In this document: positions 8,151 through 16,391 of the stretch, in pieces
Numbering within the stretch: position 1 is the first letter of the stretch
Layout of the letters: each line of letters starts with the position of its first letter
Assembly: GCF_009026145.1 (NCBI RefSeq)
Contig: NZ_WBUE01000011.1
Coordinates: 1-40,117 of the forward strand
From: Hyphomicrobium sp.
GTDB lineage: Bacteria > Pseudomonadota > Alphaproteobacteria > Rhizobiales > Hyphomicrobiaceae
Length of the DNA stretch: 40,117 nucleotides
Direction of reading: 5' to 3'
Notes under the pieces: generated by a model
What the model was told of the DNA's origin: nothing
Database searches by the model: none
Seen by the model: the letters and a program-made list of their open reading frames with translations, nothing else
Program-made: the position numbers and the translations under genes

Positions 8151-8717
8151 TCACATCATGCAGCCCATGCCCGTAAGCAAGCTGTCGGCTTTCTTCTTCT
8201 GATCTTCACTCAGCGCGGCATAGAGGGCTGCCAACGCGGGCTTGATCTCCTTCAGCGATTGAAGCCGCGACTCCATCGTCGAGATGTGCAGATCGAGGCG
8301 TTCGACGGGATTGCCGGACCGCATGCCGCCCATCATGGACGTTCGCATCTTCTGCATGCTCTCTAGGTTCTCGCGCAACGCTGCGGCGTAAGCATCCCAG
8401 GCCTCCTTCTGGGCATCGGTGACGCCGAGCTCGGCCTTGATGAAGGCGATGCGGCCCTCGACAAACGATGGTGCGCCAGCCTCGCGCGCCATCATCCCCA
8501 TCATTGGGCAGCCGCCGCCCATCATTCCCATCATGCCGCCGCGGCCCATCCCCTGGTGGCCCATCATTCCCGGGCCCATCCTCTCGCCGTCCATCATTCC
8601 CATGCCGGCCGGCGAGTCGCCCTGCTCGGCATCAGGCTGCTGCGCCAAGCTGGTTGTCGCCGTTGCAAATAGCGCGACCGCGAGAGTGGCTAGCGCGACG
8701 ACTGCAATTCGTCTCAT
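8151..8717 (-). CDS. Periplasmic Spy/CpxP-like (LTXXQ) protein with Met/Gly-rich segment
   Basis: A 188-residue protein with a signal peptide (MRRIAVVALATLAVALF, cleavage near SLAQQ). A segment extremely rich in Met and Gly follows (about residues 36-80). The rest is helical with two LTXXQ-like repeats, LGVTDAQKEAWDAYAAALRE and LYAALSEDQKKKADSLL. LTXXQ proteins include periplasmic chaperones and metal-stress sensors such as Spy, CpxP and CnrX. The Met-rich region is a plausible copper- or silver-binding element (inference). The ATG at 8717 is chosen because a tggag site lies 8 bases upstream and the signal peptide begins exactly there; an upstream in-frame ATG at 8792 has neither. Confidence 0.82.
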   Translation of the reverse strand: MRRIAVVALATLAVALFATATTSLAQQPDAEQGDSPAGMGMMDGERMGPGMMGHQGMGRGGMMGMMGGGCPMMGMMAREAGAPSFVEGRIAFIKAELGVTDAQKEAWDAYAAALRENLESMQKMRTSMMGGMRSGNPVERLDLHISTMESRLQSLKEIKPALAALYAALSEDQKKKADSLLTGMGCMM

Positions 8718-8840
8718 GGCTCGTGCTCCAGACTCTGATGATCGACGTTGAATGTTAAGCCTTGCGAGATCGAATACGTTGATCCGCATCAACGGGCATC
8801 GCCGCTGATGCGGCGCCGATTCGCAAGCACTCCCGCGCGC

Positions 8841-9383
8841 TCAGTGCATAGGCTCGGAGAGCAGTTTGGCGAGCCCGGCGGCGTCGAGGACCTTGTCGGT
8901 CATGCCCGCAGCCGGCGTGCGACAATCGGCGTCCATCACCGGGCCCGGCTTTACGGCAGCGACGAGGCGCTCCCATACCGCGGGAGAGATCGAGCTCTGC
9001 CCCCACGTGGCGGACAGCAGGTAGCGCACCTTGGCATGCTTCCTGGCCGCGTTCTCGAGCACGCCGATGACCTGCGGTCCGTGCATCTTCAGGAGGGTCT
9101 CGAGCGCACCCGCGCCCAGCAGCGCAACGTGCGCGCCCGTCCGGCACTCGTCGAGGGCGGCGAGGATGAAGGTAACGGCGGCCTCGGGGGCCGTCTGCAT
9201 CATCTCGTCGACGCAGTCGTAAGCGCGCATGCGATCGGACTTCTCCTCGCGCGTGCCGTCAGCGGGCGGGATTTTCAGCAGCATGCGGGCGAGCCGCTGC
9301 GGATCGAACGTGCCGTCGGCCGTGACGCAGACGGGCTCGGCGCCGTCGAACCGGCAATCGAAGCAGCTCCACGTGCGGTTCAT
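8841..9383 (-). CDS. DUF6869-like protein of unknown function
   Basis: A 180-residue cytoplasmic protein. It begins with a short Cys-containing segment (TWSCFDCRFDGAEPVC). The helical domain contains VTFILAALDECRTGAHVALL, LETLLKMHGPQVIGVLENAA and KVRYLLSATWGQSSISPAVW. The order helix - GALETLL - HG - RYLL..W - VWERL resembles the DUF6869 pattern, in which the protein function is unknown; I hold this assignment loosely. A gggga ribosome binding site precedes the ATG at 9383. It lies on the same strand as the Met-rich protein, about 120 bases upstream of it. Confidence 0.6.
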   Translation of the reverse strand: MNRTWSCFDCRFDGAEPVCVTADGTFDPQRLARMLLKIPPADGTREEKSDRMRAYDCVDEMMQTAPEAAVTFILAALDECRTGAHVALLGAGALETLLKMHGPQVIGVLENAARKHAKVRYLLSATWGQSSISPAVWERLVAAVKPGPVMDADCRTPAAGMTDKVLDAAGLAKLLSEPMH

Positions 9384-9705
9384 TGGCTCGATCCCCGCTC
9401 GGCGTACGGAACGCTTGTAGCATTGTTCTTTGCGCAGCTTTGCGGTCGCAATGGGAATTGCGGCGCCGCGCCAGTGGAAAGCCTGTGGCGCTCACGTCCC
9501 GCCTAATATCCGGGCAGGATCAGACAATAGCGTTCAAAGGGCAATACGCTGGCTAATTGGGGTTCGCAAAAGCAGAAGGAGGTGCACAATTTTCTCGGTT
9601 GCCTGGCGCCGAGGCGACGCACTGAACACCCTTAGTCAGCTCGATACGCCTCGTAGCCGATTCGCGGGGCGGGAGGCGTGAACCCGCGCCTGATCCAGCC
9701 AAATG
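9384..9705. other. Gene-free interval
   Basis: No supported ORF or RNA gene. Short open frames on both strands have no ribosome binding site and no recognisable product. It separates the DUF6869-like gene from the 3' end of the amt operon. Confidence 0.4.
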
Positions 9706-9737
9706 GCGATGGCCCGGATGCAAGTCCGGGCCATCGC
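9706..9737 (-). terminator. Hairpin downstream of the amt operon
   Basis: Arms gcgatggcccgga (9706-9718) and tccgggccatcgc (9725-9737) are exact complements with a 6-base loop. The hairpin begins about 20 bases after the stop of the small membrane protein. On the minus strand only a short T run follows, so it may act as a terminator or as an mRNA-stabilising hairpin. Confidence 0.7.
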
Positions 9738-9756
9738 GATGGGCTCTCTGCGCCGG

Positions 9757-9984
9757 CTATTCGGCGGCCGCCAATGCGGGCTCCATCTCCATCGGCGCAG
9801 CCGCCTCGGTCTTCGTCTCGCCCATGATCTTCTTGATGTGCCTCTGCTCCATGGCGATCTGCCACAAGAAGAAGAGGGCGAAGAAGCCGAGCAGGCCGAT
9901 GGCGAAGACGTATTCCATACCGGCGAACGGGTAGGCGGCGCCGAGTTCCGGCAACTTTGCTAGTGACGACAATCCGGTCGACAT
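9757..9984 (-). CDS. Single-helix small membrane protein linked to amt
   Basis: A 75-residue protein with one strong membrane helix (about residues 24-45, YVFAIGLLGFFALFFLWQIA). A basic amphipathic stretch (MEQRHIKKIMGE) follows, then an acidic Ala/Glu/Met-rich tail. The start is supported by an aaggag site 6 bases upstream. It begins 25 bases after the ammonium transporter stop and precedes the operon hairpin, so it is very probably co-transcribed with amt. It is not GlnK/PII, the usual amt partner. A role as accessory or regulatory subunit of the transporter is inference from position only. Confidence 0.72.
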   Translation of the reverse strand: MSTGLSSLAKLPELGAAYPFAGMEYVFAIGLLGFFALFFLWQIAMEQRHIKKIMGETKTEAAAPMEMEPALAAAE

Positions 9985-10009
9985 GGATTTCTCCTTTCGC
10001 TGGGTTGGA

Positions 10010-11422
10010 TCAGATCTTGGCTTCTTTCTGCTGCAGTGCCTCGAACGCCGCCTCGGTACCTGACAGCGCCGGGTAGGTCATGGTGACGACCTCGCCGTCG
10101 AGGCCCTTGATCTCGACGGGCGCCGGCACGCGCAGCAGGCGGAAGCCCTTGAGCAGCATGCCGAGGATGTAGCCGGGGATCAGACCGAACCCGAGGGCGA
10201 AGACGAGCGACACGATGGTGTTGCCCATCGGCGTGACGATGGGCAGGCCCTCGGCGTTGGTGCCGAACCAGCCGGCGCCTTCCGACAGCGTGATCAGCGC
10301 GCCGGCGCTGGGCATCACTGCCGGGTAGCCCCACAGCAGAAAGCCGGCGGCGATGCCGCCGAACAAGCCGCAGTAGCCGTGCACCGCAACCGCGCCGACC
10401 GCGTCGTCGATCTTGAACCGACGCTCGACGAAGTTGTGCAGCATGTAGGCGAGCGCGGTTCCCGCCGAGGCGACGGCCAGCGCCAGGATCGGATGGTAGA
10501 AGTCGTTGCCGGCACTGGCGCTGATGATGCCGGCCAGTCCCCCGGAGTAGGTCCAGAACGCGTTGCCGCCGGAGATCAGGTAGGCGGTGATCATGCCGCC
10601 GAACAGCGCGAACAGGAAGTTGAGCGTGACGCCCGACAGGGTGATGGGCACGCCGTAGATGTTCGTCGTCGTCCAGTAAGCGGCCTGGCCTTCTGCGGCG
10701 ACATTCACGATCGGGATGTGGCAGGCGGCATAGAAGCCGAAGAAGCCGATGTAGATCATGAAAATGCCGAGCGTCACCATCCACGGATTGTGGGCCGGGA
10801 TCTCGCGTGGCTCGCCTTTGGGGCCGAACTTGCCGATGCGCGGACCGAGCGCCATGAGAACGCCGAGGGCGGCGAATCCAGCCGGGGCATGCAGCACCGC
10901 CGAGCAGTATTGGTCGTGGAAGCCGAGGTACTGCGCCATCCAGCCGTTACCGGCCCAACCCCAGGCGGCGGGGATGACCCAGGCGACGGCGCCGACATAG
11001 ACGGCGATGATCAGGAAGCCGGTGGTCTTGGCGCGCTCGATGATGGAGCCCGACACGATCGATGCCGCCGTCATGCCGAACAGCGCAAAGGCAGCCCAGA
11101 ACACACCCGAGATGTGATCCGAGAGATTTGGCGCCAGCTTCTGCGACCACGGCTCGAAACCGGTTTCCAGGCTGACCGATGGCGAGGCGACGGGCCACGC
11201 CTGCAAGGCGATGTACAGCCACATGCCGAACAAGAGGAAGGCGAGCCCGACGACCGGGATCGCCATGGTGTTCTTGAGCAGCGTGTGCTGCACGTTCTTG
11301 GTGCGCGATACGCCGACCTCGTACATGCAGAAGCCGACGTGGATGAAGAACATCAGCACGACGGTCATGAAGAAGTAGAACTCCGTGAACAGCGTCGTCA
11401 GCGCTGTCGTTTCATTGGCCAT
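10010..11422 (-). CDS. amt: Ammonium transporter (Amt/MEP/Rh family)
   Basis: A 470-residue inner-membrane channel with about eleven helices. Family landmarks are present: FYFFMTVVLMFFIHVGFCMYE at the N-terminus, the SIVSGSIIERAK segment, WVIPAAWGWAGNGWMAQ, the HAPAGFAALGVLMALG segment and the C-terminal EGLP/GMLLKGFR region. It conducts ammonium or ammonia into the cell for assimilation. The ATG at 11422 is chosen over an upstream start at 11506 because a gggagagg site lies 5-7 bases upstream and family members start here. No glnK is adjacent; instead a one-helix small protein follows. Nitrogen control (NtrC) is expected, but I could not locate a convincing sigma-54 promoter. Confidence 0.95.
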   Translation of the reverse strand: MANETTALTTLFTEFYFFMTVVLMFFIHVGFCMYEVGVSRTKNVQHTLLKNTMAIPVVGLAFLLFGMWLYIALQAWPVASPSVSLETGFEPWSQKLAPNLSDHISGVFWAAFALFGMTAASIVSGSIIERAKTTGFLIIAVYVGAVAWVIPAAWGWAGNGWMAQYLGFHDQYCSAVLHAPAGFAALGVLMALGPRIGKFGPKGEPREIPAHNPWMVTLGIFMIYIGFFGFYAACHIPIVNVAAEGQAAYWTTTNIYGVPITLSGVTLNFLFALFGGMITAYLISGGNAFWTYSGGLAGIISASAGNDFYHPILALAVASAGTALAYMLHNFVERRFKIDDAVGAVAVHGYCGLFGGIAAGFLLWGYPAVMPSAGALITLSEGAGWFGTNAEGLPIVTPMGNTIVSLVFALGFGLIPGYILGMLLKGFRLLRVPAPVEIKGLDGEVVTMTYPALSGTEAAFEALQQKEAKI

Positions 11423-11748
11423 ACGCCTCTCCCACCTTTGAGTCGCCTCACACATGGTCCCGCGCAGCTCCCGCTCGGTTGCGTGAGCTGCAAATAATTT
11501 CACCACAGTGCAAATCCCATACCGCTTCTGCGAGGCGCTCCCGGCCAGCGCTGTCGACGCCGCACAGCGGTTTGAAAATGCGAGGATTTCTTAAAGCGGC
11601 GACGCTGGCGGTGGCGTCGTGGGCGGGCGACCGCAAAGCGGTCAAGGCGGGGGCAGATGGCGAAAAAAGCGTTCAATCGCCCTTCAGACAGGCAAAGTGC
11701 TTGCGGGTGTGACTAGCGCTCCTGGAGGCGTGACATGGGCCCACGCCG
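11423..11748. other. Intergenic region upstream of amt
   Basis: About 325 bases holding the amt leader on the minus strand. Near 11494-11518 there is an A+T-richer patch containing two gcaaat blocks that may be part of the promoter. At 11727-11755 ggcgtgac and gtcacgcc can pair; this hairpin overlaps the stop codon of the homocysteine methyltransferase gene and may end its transcript. No ORF is supported. Confidence 0.4.
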
Positions 11749-12699
11749 TCACGCCACAGCGTGGCGGCAGGCCTCGCCGATGCACGCGATGTGGCGACCA
11801 TCGGTACCGCAGCAGCCACCGACGATGCGGATGTGCGGGAAGCGCCGCAGCAGCGCGCGGTACTGGGCACCGAGCTCGCCGGGATCGCCGGCGTCGAGAT
11901 CGGACGCCTCGTTCAGCTCAGCATGGCTGCGCTTGGAGGCATTCGCCCGTACGCCGCGCAGACGCTCGAGCCAGGCGCCCCCCGCGGCCAGCGTCGCCTC
12001 GAAGTGCGTCGGGTGCGCGCAGTTGATCATGTAGTAGGCGGGATAGCCATCGGTGGCAGCATCCACCGCCGCGATCGCATCGCCGAGACGATCGCCGGTC
12101 GGCAGCTTGCCGTCGGTCTCCAACGTGAACGACAGCGCTACCGGCATGCGCGCCGCCTCGGCGGCGCGCGGGATGCCGATCGCTTCGTTGCTATTGGTGA
12201 GCGTGAAGGCGGTCAGCATGTCGGCGTCGGTGTCGGCGAACACCCCGATCTGCTCGGCGTGATAGGTCTGCGCCTCCGCGGCGCTCATCAACGCGCCCGG
12301 CACGTAGCCGTCCCCGCGCGGACCCAGCGTGGCGTTTACCACCATCGGCATGTCCGCCGTTTCGTATTCCTCGCGCAGCTCCAGTGTCAGCGAGACGGCG
12401 TCGCGATTGACGGCGGCTAAGGCTTCCTTTGAATAACCGAGCTTCTGGCCCCAGTCGGCGCTCGCCCGCCACGTCGCCGTATCGAGGATGAAGCCGTAGC
12501 CGTTGGCGCGCGCCACCTCGATGTGCGGGCAATAGTAGTCGCGCAGCATCTCGTGACCCTCGAGGGTGCGCCAAAGATCGAACGCGGCGAAGTGCGGCAG
12601 CTCGATGCCCCTGTGGAAGATCAGCGTCGTCTCGAGCCCGCCATCGGTGAGGAACAGGCCGCTGTCGAGTTGCGGCAGGCGGTGGCGGTATTTGGCCAT
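11749..12699 (-). CDS. Homocysteine S-methyltransferase family protein
   Basis: A 316-residue zinc-dependent methyltransferase of the homocysteine-binding barrel family (MmuM/BHMT-like). It transfers a methyl group to a thiol, probably homocysteine, to give methionine. The N-terminus LTDGGLETTLIFHRGIELPHFAAF is typical. The zinc ligands are the Cys in MINCAHPTHFE and the Cys pair in IVGGCCGTDGRHI. The ATG at 12699 is preferred because a ggag lies 6 bases upstream and the domain starts immediately; a frame extending to 12846 adds residues without homology. The methyl donor (S-methylmethionine or a betaine) cannot be deduced. Confidence 0.9.
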   Translation of the reverse strand: MAKYRHRLPQLDSGLFLTDGGLETTLIFHRGIELPHFAAFDLWRTLEGHEMLRDYYCPHIEVARANGYGFILDTATWRASADWGQKLGYSKEALAAVNRDAVSLTLELREEYETADMPMVVNATLGPRGDGYVPGALMSAAEAQTYHAEQIGVFADTDADMLTAFTLTNSNEAIGIPRAAEAARMPVALSFTLETDGKLPTGDRLGDAIAAVDAATDGYPAYYMINCAHPTHFEATLAAGGAWLERLRGVRANASKRSHAELNEASDLDAGDPGELGAQYRALLRRFPHIRIVGGCCGTDGRHIACIGEACRHAVA

Positions 12700-12798
12700 T
12701 TTGGTCTCCGATCGTTCGCTTCGCTCCGACGCGCGCGAACCTATTGGCCCTGACATTACGGGGCTAGCAAACTCGTGGTGTAGTAGAGGGGATGCGGT

Positions 12799-13204
12799 TT
12801 GGGAAGCTTCGCGCGTGCCGACGCGCTCAACGACGATCCGCTGCACGGCTTCCTCGTCGGGCGGGAGCTGCTCGCCGCACTCGTCAGAGAATTGCTAGCC
12901 GGGCATCCCGGCTGCCTCTTCGCCGCCTACTGCTACCAGGACAGATTGTTCGACCAGCAGGTGCGCGATCTCAGCGCGCAGGCGGTGCTCGCCTGGCGCC
13001 AGCGCTTCCGCACTCGCATCGATCAGATCGCCGCGCGCTATCGGCCGCGCATCGCCGTCGACCTCGACGACCTCGACGACAGGCTATCGGCGGTCGCGGG
13101 CGGCGGCATCATCTTGTCGAAGGTGCTGAAGGACAAAGGCGGCGCTGCCGCGGCAGATCATGCTCTACCGCGACTTCGTGCGCGCCATCTTCCTCGCTGC
13201 GTGA
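12799..13204 (+). pseudogene. Remnant of a TetR family regulator (C-terminal domain only, frameshifted)
   Basis: The frame from 12799 encodes a TetR C-terminal ligand domain (DPLHGFLVGRELLAALVREL, then QAVLAWRQRFRTRIDQIAAR, then GGIILSKVLKDKG). The whole N-terminal DNA-binding domain is absent upstream. At about 13138-13142 the frame shifts by one extra base in a ggcggcg run. The natural C-terminus (ALPRQIMLYRDFVRAIFLAA, then TGA at 13202-13204) continues in the neighbouring frame. The uncorrected frame runs on to 13227 with an unnatural Arg-rich end. Loss of the helix-turn-helix plus the frameshift make this a pseudogene. Confidence 0.78.
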
Positions 13205-13219
13205 GCGAAGGGATGCCCT

Positions 13220-13423
13220 TCACTTAATCATGCGGTGCTTCCAGTGCTTGCGGTGCTTCCAGTATTTGCCGTGCTTATAGCCCACCACCGCGCCGGCGTC
13301 GGCGGTCCGGTAGCCGTGATGTCCGGCCTTCTTCCATTTGCATGCGGCGGCGGGAGAGCTGATCGCAATGGCGGCAACAAGCAAGGCTGCCGCCGCAGCG
13401 GCAGAATAGGGGATCGGCGTCAT
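13220..13423 (-). CDS. Small secreted cationic, His/Lys/Trp-rich peptide
   Basis: A 67-residue protein: a signal peptide (MTPIPYSAAAAAALLVAAIA, cleavage near SSPAAA) followed by a mature peptide of about 40 residues. The mature part begins CKWKKAGHHGYRT and ends in a repetitive KHGKYWKHRKHWKHRMIK tail. The ATG at 13423 has a ggag 7 bases upstream; an ATG at 13429 would be too close to it. Small secreted peptides rich in Gly, Lys and His occur in many rhizobia with no known role. The tail could bind metal ions or polyanions (inference from composition). It is convergent with the TetR remnant. Confidence 0.65.
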   Translation of the reverse strand: MTPIPYSAAAAAALLVAAIAISSPAAACKWKKAGHHGYRTADAGAVVGYKHGKYWKHRKHWKHRMIK

Positions 13424-13740
13424 CGGCATTCTCCACTTTGCATTCGGAGGCGGTGCTTGAGGGGCACCCGTTGCGCAACAACTTGCGGCGGCTTTGGTTC
13501 CCGTCAGCTGCCCCGTCCCCCTGGCGTACGGTCCCCCGGCCGCGATCGCCGGCCCGGTTGATTGCTCGTCAACTTGGGCGCCGGCTCGGCTCGCGCTTCG
13601 CTGCCCAATCAAAGAACTGGGCGGCTGATTATCCGCACACGGTGTGGCGGCCAGCGCCTTCCCCGCGGGGCGCCGTGGCGCTAGGCTCGGCCGGCGAGCG
13701 ACGCATAGGGGGCGTGCGCCCATAGAGGATGCTCGGTTCA
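13424..13740. other. Gene-free divergent intergenic region
   Basis: About 317 bases between the small secreted peptide (minus) and the SnoaL-like gene (plus). Open frames across it lack ribosome binding sites and are Arg/Pro-rich, as expected of non-coding GC-rich DNA. It presumably holds both promoters, but none is distinct. Confidence 0.35.
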
Positions 13741-14187
13741 ATGATCGCAGATGCTCCGGTAGCGCGCCTCAAAGCCGCGGCACCGATCGAGGTCGTCCGG
13801 CAATTCAACGAGGCCTGGGCGGCGGGTGACATCGATGGCGGCATGCGCCTCGTCGCCGATCACGCCGTCTATGCGCTCTACATATCCGGCGACCTGTTGC
13901 CGATCGGCGGCGAGACGGTCGGGCGCGTCAACATCGAGGCGGGGCTGCGCCAGGTGCGCAGCGATTTCGAGTATCTTCTGTTTCGGCCGCTGGACCTCAA
14001 GGTGAAGGGCGACGAGGTGCGCTATCAGGTCGAGTTCATGTACCGCCACCGGCGCAGCGGCGAGGTCTTGAACGGCCGCTTCCGCCTCATCATGCGTGTC
14101 GAGAACGGGTTGATCGTGCGTGCCGACGAGTATCACGACCGCGCCAAGGTGGAGGCCTTCCTGCGCCTCTTCGCCTGCCCGCCGTGA
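13741..14187 (+). CDS. SnoaL-like/NTF2-fold protein
   Basis: A 148-residue single-domain protein with the cone-shaped NTF2 fold pattern: PIEVVRQFNEAWAAGDIDGG (helix), LVADHAVYALYI, a GRVNIEAGLRQV helix, then long strands ending in GRFRLIMRVENGLIVRADEY and a C-terminal helix. The family includes polyketide cyclases, isomerases and many proteins of unknown substrate. No residue set here decides the reaction. Two ATG codons are possible (13729 and 13741). An agagg directly abuts the first and is 12 bases from the second, so the second is slightly preferred. Confidence 0.82.
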   Translation: MIADAPVARLKAAAPIEVVRQFNEAWAAGDIDGGMRLVADHAVYALYISGDLLPIGGETVGRVNIEAGLRQVRSDFEYLLFRPLDLKVKGDEVRYQVEFMYRHRRSGEVLNGRFRLIMRVENGLIVRADEYHDRAKVEAFLRLFACPP

Positions 14188-14352
14188 CGCGACCGACGCC
14201 GGCAACGGCCGCCGTCAGCTTTTGATCCCAAAACGGACCTCCGGCAACAACTACACAAATCCATCGCGGCTTACTTGGATTGCGCATTCCACAGGGACAA
14301 CCAGCTGATATCCTCCTTCCCAGAAGATAACCGTCTCGGGTCGTGCCTGAAC

Positions 14353-15537
14353 ATGTCCGACACTTGGTATATTCATCGAGCAGGATCTCAATATGGCCCT
14401 TACTCCGAGCAGGCCTTTCGTTGTTTCGCTCGCGATGGCCATCTGCAGCCTGACGACTTGGTCTGGTTCGAGGGCGCACAAAACTGGATGCCCGGCGCAT
14501 CCTTCCTCAGTCCTACACCCTCCACACCGCCGGATTCATTGACGCCTGATCCGACTAGCTCGTGCGTACCGTCTTCGCCTCGAAGGCGATTCCTAAACGC
14601 CTACGCGTTCCTAGCCATCTTGTTCCTGATGGCTATGGGCGCGCTTGCCGTACTCGAGCCGGCTTCAATCCCATATCGTCTTGCCGGTGCGCTAAATGGT
14701 GCGGTCTTCGGCGGGCTGGCAGGCGGGTTGGCCGCGCTCGTCTTATTTTTGGTTCGCAAGGCACTGAGTCCCCTACCAATAGCGGTCGCAGCTTTCGCGG
14801 GATTCGTCTTCGCGCAAGCGGCTGAATACTCGATCAATTCTGTGGGTAGCGGGATCTATGAGCAGGCTGTCAAGCCTCGCGTCACAAAGCATATCATAGC
14901 GCAAGAACTCGATAAGCATCCGGTCTTTCGACTTCTCGGGGAGGCAGATGCCGCCGCATATCAGGAACTCCGCAACGAAATTGCAAAGCGGGCAGCAGCG
15001 GGCGCGTCCGGATCTGAAATCAGTGCGTATTCGGAAGCTTATGTCGCAAATTTCCGGCGACTGAACGCACATCACGTCATTATAGCGCCACCTGAATACC
15101 TCGAAGATGTGGTGCAATCCACGTACGCGATCACAGCCTATCTTCAGAGGCGAAACGTGGCGCTTTGCCGAGCATTCGTGGTGGAAGGCTTCGCATCTTC
15201 GCAGATGCGCACCCTATCTACTGATCCCCAATTCTCCACGCTACTCATGGATAATGCCAAGGTGTTGTTTGCAGCGATTGCAGCAGGCAAGAAGTCACCC
15301 GCCAGCTACTCTGCGCTCGGCGAAGCTGATGTTGAGCTAGCGTCGCAGCAACTAATTCTCAAAGGCTGGACGGATGACATGCGACTTGCTCTTGCGGAAC
15401 CGCGGCGTCTCCAAGCACTGCCACCCGAACAGGCATGTAAAGTTCAACTGGAGTGGCTTGAGGCGCTATCCCACTTGCCTGTTGAGCCACGAGCGCGGTG
15501 GCATAGGGAGATTCTTGCGACCGCGGTCCAGCGGTAG
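14353..15537 (+). CDS. GYF-domain membrane protein of unknown function
   Basis: A 394-residue protein. The N-terminal GYF_2-type domain (about residues 1-50) reads WYIHRAGSQYGPYSEQAFRC, then GHLQPDDLVWFEGAQNWMPG; such domains bind Pro-rich peptides. A linker follows, then two or three membrane helices (AFLAILFLMAMGALAVL; GGLAGGLAALVLFLV; LPIAVAAFAGFVFAQA). The C-terminal helical domain of about 250 residues is one I do not recognise. The ATG at 14353 starts exactly at the domain. The gene is noticeably richer in A+T than its neighbours and uses codons such as tta, cta and ata that are rare elsewhere in the window, which suggests horizontal acquisition. Confidence 0.75.
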   Translation: MSDTWYIHRAGSQYGPYSEQAFRCFARDGHLQPDDLVWFEGAQNWMPGASFLSPTPSTPPDSLTPDPTSSCVPSSPRRRFLNAYAFLAILFLMAMGALAVLEPASIPYRLAGALNGAVFGGLAGGLAALVLFLVRKALSPLPIAVAAFAGFVFAQAAEYSINSVGSGIYEQAVKPRVTKHIIAQELDKHPVFRLLGEADAAAYQELRNEIAKRAAAGASGSEISAYSEAYVANFRRLNAHHVIIAPPEYLEDVVQSTYAITAYLQRRNVALCRAFVVEGFASSQMRTLSTDPQFSTLLMDNAKVLFAAIAAGKKSPASYSALGEADVELASQQLILKGWTDDMRLALAEPRRLQALPPEQACKVQLEWLEALSHLPVEPRARWHREILATAVQR

Positions 15538-16169
15538 CTCCCAAGGCCTTCGCGACCCTGACCACGAGCGAAGTTATAATTCGCTCATTAGGACGGCCCC
15601 TGCGAGTATGTCGAATGTCGGCTTCTGGCCCTCAGCCGACCTGGGGAGCGGTGGCGGTTCATGTCGGTTCAGGGTTATCCCCGCGCTCCAAACCTCGTGC
15701 ACACTCCACCCATCCCTGCCCGTCACGAGGGACGCATCAGCTGAGCGGCCGACGCGGGGCAGAGACGGTGCCCGGTTGAGGCGGCGTTGCTTTCCGTTCG
15801 CAGCGTCGACGCGAGACTAGCTCTCTCACAGGCCGGGGCGACGACCGAGGCTGTGCGCCGCCGGCAACGGCACGCACGGACGCCCTTCGTCAGCGGCGCT
15901 CTTGCATCCCCTAGGCATCACCTAGAAGGAGCGCAGCCGGCTAGAGGTCCTGAGCGAATGATAGCCCGGCCGCTAATACCCGCCGGGTAGGATCGAAGGC
16001 CCGCTGACGATGACGTTGCACCCTCGGCACGGCAGTAGCCGACGCGGGCGCCGAAAGGTCGCCGGATTGTTACTAGGATGGCGGTCGTTTGGCGCCCGCG
16101 CTCCCTCGCTCTTTGAAAACCTCGGGGTGATGCACCCGCGAGACCTAGAACGCGTGCTGCTGGCTCAGG
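15538..16169. other. Gene-free region downstream of the GYF gene
   Basis: About 630 bases with no supportable ORF. Short open frames on both strands lack start signals and family features. No tRNA or rRNA secondary structure was recognised. With the repeats to its right, it looks like an accumulation zone for non-coding remnants. Confidence 0.4.
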
Positions 16170-16308
16170 TGTCATCCTCGGCTTTAGGCCGAGGACCCAC
16201 CTGTCAACGAACTCCGACCTTGGAAGGAGAAAGCGCTCCCCGCAACACGAACCGCGACCTAGGGAGCAAGTCGAGGACTGGGTCCTCGGGACAAGCCCGA
16301 GGATGACA
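16170..16308. repeat. Inverted pair of REP-like palindromes
   Basis: 16170-16199 (starting tgtcatcctcggc) and 16279-16308 (ending cccgaggatgaca) are near-complementary copies of one palindromic unit in opposite orientation. Each has its own small hairpin: cctcggc/gccgagg in the first, cctcggg/cccgagg in the second. This matches the common alphaproteobacterial palindrome bounded by tgtcatc/gatgaca. The 79 bases between the copies are not repeated. Confidence 0.8.
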
Positions 16309-16391
16309 GTGTGGGGAGCGAGCCGCGCCCACGTTTGTCAGCCCGAACGAGACTCGGGCCCAGCGTAAGGAGACACGCAGTGACCACTCCT

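Noticed and set aside
8460..8620. CRISPR-like or satellite repeat (repeated cccatcat blocks)
   Set aside because: The periodicity comes from Met/Gly codons of the Met-rich protein on the minus strand; there are no spacers.
9960..10784. Second open frame over the ammonium transporter gene
   Set aside because: Arg/His/Pro-rich out-of-frame product overlapping a clear Amt protein on the same strand.
11423..11520. Sigma-54 promoter for amt
   Set aside because: A tgg ... ttgc arrangement near 11494-11510 on the minus strand has 11 bases between the GG and GC elements instead of 10 and a poor match around them.
15538..16169. Possible RNA gene or gene remnants in the gene-free region
   Set aside because: No cloverleaf, no rRNA-like conserved block and no recognisable protein fragment in any frame.
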